Notes under the pieces: model-generated | What the model saw: only the letters and a program-made list of their open reading frames with translations | Told to the model about the DNA's origin: nothing | Database searches by the model: none | Origin: Rikenellaceae bacterium | GTDB lineage: Bacteria > Bacteroidota > Bacteroidia > Bacteroidales > UBA932 | Direction of reading: 5' to 3' | NCBI GenBank assembly: GCA_900769735.1 | Contig: CAAGHY010000143.1 | Span: 1-18,789, forward strand | DNA: 18,789 bases | Position numbers and translations under genes: made by a program | Shown here: positions 1 to 6,040 of the stretch, piece by piece | Position numbering within the stretch: position 1 is the first letter of the stretch | Layout of the letters: each line of letters opens with the position of its first letter

Positions 1-18
1 ACGACGCTCTTCCGATCT
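1..18 (+). other. Illumina TruSeq adapter remnant
   Basis: The first 18 bases, ACGACGCTCTTCCGATCT, are identical to the 3' end of the Illumina TruSeq universal (read 1) adapter. That adapter ends exactly at the ligation junction, so genuine genomic sequence begins at base 19. This is an untrimmed library artefact at a contig end. No biological meaning should be given to it, and sequence upstream of the first gene is therefore only about 26 bases. Confidence 0.97.
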
Positions 19-44
19 TAAATGTAAAGAATACGCAAGGTGCA

Positions 45-1175
45 ATGGAATCACCGTTTGAATATAACAAATATGTATCAGGCGCCCAATTCATAGGACG
101 CAACAAGGAAGTGGCCCATTTGTGCAACCTTATAAGGGAACACAACAATGTGCTTATATACGGTCCTGCCAAAATTGGCAAGAAATCGCTTGTATACAAC
201 TCTATGGAACTGCTCAGGCACGACCATAAAGACATCACTTTCTGTGATATAAACCTTTTCAACATCAGGTGCATAGAGGCATTTATGCTCAGATTCACAA
301 ACGAGATTGTATCCCATTTTGCAGAATCGGAAACAGAGTGGAAAGCAATAATGCACAAGTACATCCCATCCGCACCATATATGATGGACTCAACTTCCCT
401 GCAGAAACAGTTCACATACATAACCAAAGACCTGCTCACAGATGCACAGATTGAAGAGATCCTTATGCTTCCCGACAAACTTGCACACGAGTACGGCACC
501 CACGTGATATTCTACTTCCGCCAGTTCCAGGACATACTCCTTTTTGATGACCCGCACCGCATCTTCCTCCTGCTTGAAAAAGTATGGAAAAAGCATACTA
601 GCACAAACTTCATCATTACAGGAGACAGATTCAATGCAATGGAGGAGATTTTCCAGGAGAAGAAATATTTCTACCACTTTGCACAGCATATAGAACTGGC
701 CCCAATAGATGAAAAGATATTCTCCGAATACATTATAAAGGGATTCCAGAAGGCAGGCAAGGTAATTCATCCGGAGCAGGCAACATCAATCTACAACCTT
801 GTGGAAGGAGACCCTTGGTATACCCAGCACCTGGCTTCAATATGCTTCTCCCTTACAAAAGGGTTTGTAAACGAAGGCATCATCAAACAGGCAACCCAGC
901 AGCTGATAAACCTGCACGATTTTGAGTTCCACTCAATTGTATACAGTTTGAGCAAATACCAGGTACGTATGATAAAGGCGGCTCTTGAGGGGGTAACAAA
1001 ATTCACATCTGCAGATGTACTTGATAAATACCGTCTGAACTCATCAGCCAACGTAAGCAGACTGAAAGAAGCCCTTACCAAAAAGGAGATAATAAACTTC
1101 AACGAAAAGAAACCTGCCACATTCCTTGATCCTTTGTTCAAATTGTGGTTCATCAATTATTTCTTTGCGGATTAA
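45..1175 (+). CDS. AAA/archaeal-type ATPase with C-terminal winged helix
   Basis: A 376-residue cytosolic protein resembling the archaeal-ATPase/STAND-like ATP-binding proteins common in Bacteroidota. It opens with the family's FIGRNKE box (residues 16-22), followed by a P-loop GPAKIGKKS (40-48). In this P-loop the usual Ser/Thr after GK is a Lys, with a Ser one place later. The strand where Walker B should lie (153-163, HVIFYFRQFQD) has Arg-Gln where an acidic pair is normally found. A sensor-like segment, IITGDRFNAM, lies at 190-199. Residues about 300-355 look like a winged helix, followed by the typical ending FLDPLFKLWF (360-369). The start is the ATG at 45, with AAGG a few bases upstream. 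It ends 2 bases before the sirtuin, so the two are probably co-transcribed. The substrate is unknown. Family assignment is good; function is not known. Confidence 0.8.
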   Translation: MESPFEYNKYVSGAQFIGRNKEVAHLCNLIREHNNVLIYGPAKIGKKSLVYNSMELLRHDHKDITFCDINLFNIRCIEAFMLRFTNEIVSHFAESETEWKAIMHKYIPSAPYMMDSTSLQKQFTYITKDLLTDAQIEEILMLPDKLAHEYGTHVIFYFRQFQDILLFDDPHRIFLLLEKVWKKHTSTNFIITGDRFNAMEEIFQEKKYFYHFAQHIELAPIDEKIFSEYIIKGFQKAGKVIHPEQATSIYNLVEGDPWYTQHLASICFSLTKGFVNEGIIKQATQQLINLHDFEFHSIVYSLSKYQVRMIKAALEGVTKFTSADVLDKYRLNSSANVSRLKEALTKKEIINFNEKKPATFLDPLFKLWFINYFFAD

Positions 1176-1177
1176 CT

Positions 1178-1867
1178 ATGGAAAAACAGAACATTGTTGT
1201 ACTCAGCGGCGCAGGAATAAGCGCAGAGAGCGGAATCCAGACATTCCGCGGCGGAAACGGTTTGTGGGACAACTACAAAGTGGAAGAGGTTGCCTCCATT
1301 GACGGATGGCACCGCAACAGAGCCCTTGTACTTGAATTCTACAACAAAAGGCGCAAGGAACTTGAGCACGCACAACCCAACTCTGCCCACAAGGCAGTGG
1401 CCAAACTCGAAGAGAAATACAATGTAACTGTAGTTACCCAGAACATAGATGACCTGCACGAACGGGGAGGCAGCACAAAGATCATCCACCTGCACGGAGA
1501 GGCTACCAAAGCCCGCAGCGAATTTTCAGACTACGGCCCTACATATGAAATAGGATACAAGGAACTCAATCTTGGAGACCTTGCTCCGGATGGAAGCCAG
1601 CTACGCCCGCATATTGTATGGTTCGGTGAGGCAGTGCCTGAACTGAGCCGCGGCGCAAAAGCGGTTGAAAAGGCAGATATCCTTATAATCATAGGAACCT
1701 CACTTAACGTCTACCCAGCTGCAGGTCTTGTACATTACGCAAAAAAAGGGTGCAGAATCTTTCTTATAGACCCTGCCCCTATGAATCTTAACATCCCTAA
1801 CTTCCAACAGATACAGGCCCCGGCCACAGAGGGTATGAGGCAGCTGCTGGAGATTCTTGGAGCATAA
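1178..1867 (+). CDS. cobB: NAD-dependent protein deacylase, sirtuin family (zinc-less)
   Basis: A 229-residue Sir2 protein that should remove acyl groups from protein lysines using NAD+, giving nicotinamide and O-acyl-ADP-ribose. Visible motifs are GAGIS (11-15), the TFRG loop (22-25), QNID (88-91), catalytic His106 in HLHG, the IVWFGE segment (146-151) and GTSLNVYP (173-180). Tyr55 and Arg58 in the FYNKRR segment match the Y-x-x-R pair of class III sirtuins, which favours succinyl or malonyl lysine. The region between His106 and residue 146, where most sirtuins have four zinc-binding cysteines, contains none; the only Cys is 192. I chose the ATG at 1178 rather than an upstream GTG at 1145 because the Sir2 fold begins there and the gene then sits 2 bases after the ATPase stop. 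The stop codon overlaps the A-run of the downstream terminator. Confidence 0.9.
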   Translation: MEKQNIVVLSGAGISAESGIQTFRGGNGLWDNYKVEEVASIDGWHRNRALVLEFYNKRRKELEHAQPNSAHKAVAKLEEKYNVTVVTQNIDDLHERGGSTKIIHLHGEATKARSEFSDYGPTYEIGYKELNLGDLAPDGSQLRPHIVWFGEAVPELSRGAKAVEKADILIIIGTSLNVYPAAGLVHYAKKGCRIFLIDPAPMNLNIPNFQQIQAPATEGMRQLLEILGA

Positions 1868-1913
1868 AAAATTATCGGGGAGCCAGATTGGACTGGCTCC
1901 CCGATAATTTTTT
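1866..1913. terminator. Bidirectional terminator, perfect 21-bp hairpin
   Basis: Left arm 1866-1886 and right arm 1893-1913 are perfectly complementary over 21 bp, with a 6-base loop (ATTGGA). The stem has a GC-rich core (CGGGGAGCCAG) flanked by AAAAAA on one side and TTTTTT on the other, so each strand reads hairpin then U-run. It lies between the convergent sirtuin and dehydrogenase genes and fills the whole intergenic gap. Its core closely resembles the hairpin at 5223-5255. Confidence 0.95.
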
Positions 1914-3203
1914 CTACAAACTCCAGTATCCGAATTTGTTTATCTTTCCTTTATATTTTCCCTTGATGTCTACAAGTATGCCATCGGGAATAAGATATTC
2001 TGCAAAATCCTCCTCTGTAAGATGTGCATATTCATTGTGAGATACGGCTGCTATTACCGCCTGATATTTGCCTGATGGGGCAGATGCCATCTTTATGCCG
2101 TATTCCCACTCCACCTTTGCAGGATCTGCGTGTGGGTCCACCACATCCACCTCAATGCTGAAGCTCTTTAGCTCCTTTACAATGTCAGCCACTTTTGAGT
2201 TGCGTGTGTCAGCCACATTTTCCTTGAATGTAATTCCCAAAACCAGCACTCTTGCCCCAATTGGAGAAATTCCGTTGGCAATCATTTTCTTTACAGTATG
2301 TTTTCCAATGTATCCTCCCATAGAGTCATTCACAAAACGGCCGCTTTGAATAACGTGAGGATGATAGTTCATCTCGTTTGCCTTGTAAACCATATAATAA
2401 GGATCCACGCCAATGCAATGGCCTCCCACAAGACCGGGATAGAATTTCAGGAAGTTCCATTTGGTTCCGGCAGCCTCAAGTACATCATATGTATTGATGC
2501 CCATTCTGTTGAAAATGATTGAGAACTCATTCATCAGGGCAATGTTCACATCCCTCTGGGTGTTCTCCATAATCTTTGCACTCTCGGCAACCTCAATTGT
2601 AGGAGCCTTGTGCACACCCGCCTTCACCACTTTTGAATAAACTGCAGCAATGTGCTCCAAAGCATCCGTATTGCAGGCAGAAACTATCTTCATAGTATTC
2701 TGCAGGCTGTGCTGCACATCTCCGGGATTGATTCTTTCAGGAGAATAGCCTACAAAAAAGTCTTCATTGAATTTTAGTCCCGACAGTTCCTCAAGTACCG
2801 GGATGCATCTCTCCCTTGTGCAACCTGGGAATACAGTGGACTCATATACAACATAATCACCTTTTTTAAGATGGGCAGCAACTGTTTTAGTAGCGCCAAG
2901 CAGCGGAGCTAGGTCCGGTGTGCGGTGACTGTCAATAGGGGTTGGTACAGCAACTATATAGAAACAAGCCTCTTCCAGAGCCTGGGGATTGTCTGTAAAT
3001 GTAATCTCCCTGCCTGCAAAAGCCTCTGCATCAAGCTCTCTGCTAGGGTCTATACCTTTGCCAAGCAACTCAATATTGTTTCTGTTTATATCAAACCCTA
3101 TAACCTTGAAATCTTTTGCAAGTTCAAGAGCCAAAGGTAGTCCCACATATCCCAATCCTATTACGGCAATGCTGCCGCTCTTATCTGCCAATCTGCTGTA
3201 CAT
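1914..3203 (-). CDS. Nucleotide-sugar 6-dehydrogenase (TviB/WbpA-like, UDP-GlcNAc family)
   Basis: A 429-residue cytosolic enzyme of the UDP-glucose/GDP-mannose dehydrogenase family. It oxidises the C6 of a UDP-sugar to a uronic acid in two NAD+-dependent steps, feeding polysaccharide or capsule synthesis. The N-terminal Rossmann fold carries GLGYVG (16-21). The ESTVFPG segment (121-127) and the GYSPERINPGD segment (152-162) match the TviB/WbpA branch, which acts on UDP-N-acetylglucosamine, rather than plain UDP-glucose dehydrogenase. Lys210 and Asn214 lie in the ESAKIMEN helix, and the catalytic Cys263 sits in GGHCIGVDPYY. Length is normal and nothing is missing. It stands alone between a terminator and a divergent promoter, with no glycosyltransferase or epimerase nearby, so the exact sugar cannot be settled from context. 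Confidence 0.9.
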   Translation of the reverse strand: MYSRLADKSGSIAVIGLGYVGLPLALELAKDFKVIGFDINRNNIELLGKGIDPSRELDAEAFAGREITFTDNPQALEEACFYIVAVPTPIDSHRTPDLAPLLGATKTVAAHLKKGDYVVYESTVFPGCTRERCIPVLEELSGLKFNEDFFVGYSPERINPGDVQHSLQNTMKIVSACNTDALEHIAAVYSKVVKAGVHKAPTIEVAESAKIMENTQRDVNIALMNEFSIIFNRMGINTYDVLEAAGTKWNFLKFYPGLVGGHCIGVDPYYMVYKANEMNYHPHVIQSGRFVNDSMGGYIGKHTVKKMIANGISPIGARVLVLGITFKENVADTRNSKVADIVKELKSFSIEVDVVDPHADPAKVEWEYGIKMASAPSGKYQAVIAAVSHNEYAHLTEEDFAEYLIPDGILVDIKGKYKGKINKFGYWSL

Positions 3204-3226
3204 ATTCTGTTCTCTTTATAACGCCC

Positions 3227-3234
3227 CAAAGTTA
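3227..3234 (-). promoter_or_regulatory. Promoter -7 element of the UDP-sugar dehydrogenase
   Basis: TAACTTTG on the minus strand matches the Bacteroidota -7 consensus TAnnTTTG exactly. It lies 23 bases upstream of the ATG at 3203, which would leave a very short leader. I see no convincing TTG at the -33 position. Confidence 0.6.
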
Positions 3235-3245
3235 GAAAAAATAGC

Positions 3246-3253
3246 TAAATTTG
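3246..3253 (+). promoter_or_regulatory. Promoter -7 element of the phosphoesterase gene
   Basis: TAAATTTG on the plus strand matches TAnnTTTG, about 38 bases upstream of the preferred ATG at 3292. Its -33 region would overlap the opposite promoter at 3227-3234. No clear -33 TTG is present, so the call rests on the -7 box and its position. Confidence 0.5.
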
Positions 3254-3291
3254 TTACCTGTATACAAATGACAAACCAAAAAGTGAACTAT

Positions 3292-5205
3292 ATGTTGAAG
3301 AGTATCAGTAAAAAATGTACAATGCTTGTAGCTGCGGTGCTTGTGGCATTTGCAGCGGGAGCGCAGGACTTCTCGTTTGCCTATATGACAGACGTGCACA
3401 TTTCGGTTGGTTCAACCTCAGTTGATGATGCAAAAAAATGTATGGCAGACATCAATAAACAGAAGGGACTTTCTTTTGCAATATTTGCGGGAGACATTAC
3501 TGAGTTCGGTTCTGATGAGGAGATCAAACTGGCTAAAGAGATCTTTGATGAACTTACCATTCCATATTATATTGTGGCAGGTAACCACGATGCTAAGTGG
3601 TCTGAGAGCGGTTGCAACACTTTCCTTGAGGTGTTCGGTTATGAGATGTTTGATTTTGAGAAGGAGGGAATCCGTTTTGTAGGCTGCAACAGTGGCCCCA
3701 ATATGAGGATGGCACCGGCACTTGTACCCAGAGAGACAATTGTATGGCTTGACTCCCTTTCAAAGGAGATAGATCCTGCACAACCACTGATTTTCATCAA
3801 CCATTATCCGATGGATACATCTGTATTGAACTATACGCAGGTGTTGGATTGCCTTAAAAATATGAATACCCAGCTTATTATGAACGGTCACTGGCACGTT
3901 GACAGGGCTATGGAGTACGAGGGTATTCCAGGTATGATTGGCCGTTCAACACAGCACAAAGGAAAACGTGGCCCAGGTTACAACATTGTAAAAGTTAAAG
4001 GTTCTACAATCACATTCTCAGAGAGAGTTGCTGAGCCTGAGATTACAGACAAGCCTTGGTTCACACTAAGAATGAGTGAGGGCAAACCGTTCAAGACGAA
4101 CATTGAGTACCCAAGACCTGATTTTGCAATGAATGAAAACTGGCCTGAAGTGAAACAGGTTTGGAGAAGAGCCGACAATACGGATATTGGAGCTGCAGCA
4201 GTCCAGAGCGGGAAATATGTGGTATATGCAAATACATCGGGAACAGTATATGCACTTGATGCAGCAACCGGCAATGAGTTGTGGAAATACAAAACCGGCG
4301 GAAAGATTTTCTCTACACCAGCCGTTTATGGCAACGGTGACGGAGCATCTGTCATCATCGGTTCTTGTGATACATACGTTTACTCTTTGAACATCAAGAC
4401 AGGTAAGGTTAACTGGAAATACAAATGCAACAAGTCTGTATTGGGTTCCCCAACAGTTTATGGTGGCAAAGTGTACATTGGAGCATCTGACCATACTTTC
4501 CGTGCCTTGAATGCAAAAACCGGCAAACTTGTTTGGGAGAACAAGGATGTAAAAGGATTCATTGAGGCAAAACCATTTGTAGACAACCAGCAGGTTGTAA
4601 TTGGTGACTGGGCTAACCGCCTTTATTCATTCAACCCTTCAAACGGAAAACTTCAGTGGGAGTGGCAGGTTAAAGGTAGCAGAATGCTTTCTCCTGCAGC
4701 TGTATGGCCAATCAAAGCCAACGGAAACATCATTTTTGCAACACCAGAGAGGGTAACATACGGTTTGAATGCAAAAACCGGTAAACAGCTCTGGAGAATA
4801 AAAGGTGGCCGTGAGTCTGTAGGTCTTTCACCGGACAAACAGCACTATTATGTAAAGGTGATGAAAGATTCTGTATACGCCTACACTACCCAGATGGTGG
4901 CAGTGGCTTCCCAGATGCAGAAGATGACTATGGGACCACTTAAGAAATGGGGGGCAAATGCAGAGTTCGGTTATGAGATTGCTCCAACTCCAATCACATC
5001 TGTCCCTTATGGTGGAAAGGACAATAAAGGACTTGTGTTTGTTCCAACAGACAAAGGAAACATCATTGCGTTGAACCATACAGACGGTTCAATTGCGTGG
5101 AAACATAAAGTTTCATTTGCCCTTATCAACTACATCCAGCCATTGGAGGGCAACAGATTGCTTGTAAGCACAATGGACGGAATAGTTACTGTACTTGAGT
5201 ACTAG
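3292..5205 (+). CDS. Secreted calcineurin-like phosphoesterase fused to PQQ-type beta-propeller
   Basis: A 637-residue exported protein. Residues 1-25 form a signal peptide (Lys-rich start, hydrophobic core, ending AAGAQ). The metallophosphoesterase domain (about 28-240) has all the family's metal and catalytic motifs: D34-x-H36, GD (67-68), GNHD (97-100), H171 in NHYP and GHWH (199-202). After a linker, about 290-637 holds repeated beta-propeller blades of the PQQ/BamB type, recognisable by phrases such as YALDAATGNELWKYK and LNAKTGKLVW. I chose the ATG at 3292 because the signal peptide begins there. An in-frame ATG at 3268 would add eight polar residues; the longer upstream open frame only runs antisense through the dehydrogenase gene. 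Expected in the periplasm or on the cell surface. The substrate is unknown; a phosphodiester or phosphomonoester is inferred only from the fold. It is a single-gene unit facing the bat operon. Confidence 0.85.
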   Translation: MLKSISKKCTMLVAAVLVAFAAGAQDFSFAYMTDVHISVGSTSVDDAKKCMADINKQKGLSFAIFAGDITEFGSDEEIKLAKEIFDELTIPYYIVAGNHDAKWSESGCNTFLEVFGYEMFDFEKEGIRFVGCNSGPNMRMAPALVPRETIVWLDSLSKEIDPAQPLIFINHYPMDTSVLNYTQVLDCLKNMNTQLIMNGHWHVDRAMEYEGIPGMIGRSTQHKGKRGPGYNIVKVKGSTITFSERVAEPEITDKPWFTLRMSEGKPFKTNIEYPRPDFAMNENWPEVKQVWRRADNTDIGAAAVQSGKYVVYANTSGTVYALDAATGNELWKYKTGGKIFSTPAVYGNGDGASVIIGSCDTYVYSLNIKTGKVNWKYKCNKSVLGSPTVYGGKVYIGASDHTFRALNAKTGKLVWENKDVKGFIEAKPFVDNQQVVIGDWANRLYSFNPSNGKLQWEWQVKGSRMLSPAAVWPIKANGNIIFATPERVTYGLNAKTGKQLWRIKGGRESVGLSPDKQHYYVKVMKDSVYAYTTQMVAVASQMQKMTMGPLKKWGANAEFGYEIAPTPITSVPYGGKDNKGLVFVPTDKGNIIALNHTDGSIAWKHKVSFALINYIQPLEGNRLLVSTMDGIVTVLEY

Positions 5206-5222
5206 GCGCTGAAAGGAAAAAG

Positions 5223-5255
5223 AAATCGGGAGCCAGATTGACTGACTCCCGATTT
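5223..5255. terminator. Bidirectional terminator hairpin
   Basis: Arms AAATCGGGAG (5223-5232) and CTCCCGATTT (5246-5255) pair over 10 bp. The stem continues, after one C-A mismatch, with CAG/CTG around a 5-base loop. It is followed by TTTTATTTTATT on the plus strand and preceded by an A-rich run that gives U's on the minus strand. It serves both the phosphoesterase gene and the end of the bat operon. Confidence 0.9.
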
Positions 5256-5274
5256 TATTTTATTATACATTATC

Positions 5275-6039
5275 CTAGATAATCTCCACATCCGCAATTG
5301 GCATCCACCCCTGGCGGCCGTCCGAGATCTCTATGCGGCACCATTTGCCGGCCTCTTCAAGAATCTCAACTTTTGAGCCCTCGTGAAGGATGAACAGATT
5401 GTTGCCTGTAGCATTTGGGGCACTCTTTATATTGCTTACCGGCACCATTACAATTGCGTGGTCCTGGCTGTTGGCATTGGCTCTGAGGCTTGCTGCAAAC
5501 AGAACTGTAAAAATTGCAAACAGGAACACTACACAAGCCATTACAAAAGAGAATTTGCGCTGGCTGGTTGTAGGGGCAAACTTGAACAGCAGCATAAGGA
5601 TTGCAGTTACTGCAAGCAATGCAATTGTGATGTATGCCCAACCGTTTGAAGAGAGCATATTCCTCACATCCTTTATCCAGGTAGAGAGGATGAATTCAGG
5701 AACCACCTCAATCTTGTCCAAAGTCTGGAGCTTTGCAATCTGCAGATTTATCTTGGCATCATCACCTGCAGGGTTCAGTTTAAGGGACTTTTCATAATAG
5801 AGGATTGCCTTTCCGTTATTGCCCATCTTGTAGCAGGCATTACCCATATTGTAATACAGTTTGTATGAGTGCTTGCCACCCTCCTCTATCTTCAGATAAT
5901 CATTGTATGCGCTCTCATACTCACCCATTGAATAGGCATCATTGGCCTTGTTCCACAACTGTGCATCATTCTCCGCATACAATGCGGCAGAGAACATCAT
6001 TAAAAGTGCAACAAATATATATTTCATTCCGTTTCTCAT
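5275..6039 (-). CDS. batE: BatE, TPR and SH3-like membrane protein
   Basis: The last gene of the bat operon, 254 residues. A signal peptide or N-terminal anchor (5-22, ending ALYA) is followed by TPR-like helices (about 25-95, with YYNMGNACYKMG and AILYYEKSLKLNP). Two membrane segments (about 133-153 and 163-184) come next. A bacterial SH3-like domain (about 193-254, ending GRQGWMPIADVEII) would lie in the periplasm. This order is the standard BatE layout. The start is either the ATG at 6039, one base after the batD stop with GGGGGAG upstream, or the in-frame ATG at 6027 that begins MKYIFVALL; I kept the first. It probably acts with BatA-BatD in an envelope complex. The precise biochemical role in the family is unresolved. 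Confidence 0.88.
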   Translation of the reverse strand: MRNGMKYIFVALLMMFSAALYAENDAQLWNKANDAYSMGEYESAYNDYLKIEEGGKHSYKLYYNMGNACYKMGNNGKAILYYEKSLKLNPAGDDAKINLQIAKLQTLDKIEVVPEFILSTWIKDVRNMLSSNGWAYITIALLAVTAILMLLFKFAPTTSQRKFSFVMACVVFLFAIFTVLFAASLRANANSQDHAIVMVPVSNIKSAPNATGNNLFILHEGSKVEILEEAGKWCRIEISDGRQGWMPIADVEII

Positions 6040-6040
6040 T

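Noticed and set aside
1145..1177. Upstream GTG start for the sirtuin
   Set aside because: It overlaps the ATPase coding end and adds residues outside the Sir2 fold. The ATG at 1178 is better placed.
45..1867. ATPase plus sirtuin as an anti-phage defence system
   Set aside because: The sirtuin has the intact catalytic set of a deacylase rather than features of defence SIR2 effectors. No mobile-element or defence-island genes lie nearby, and the neighbours are housekeeping.
2989..3291. Long N-terminal extension of the phosphoesterase open frame, back to 2989
   Set aside because: It runs antisense through the dehydrogenase gene, has no resemblance to a domain, and would place the clear signal peptide in the middle of the protein.
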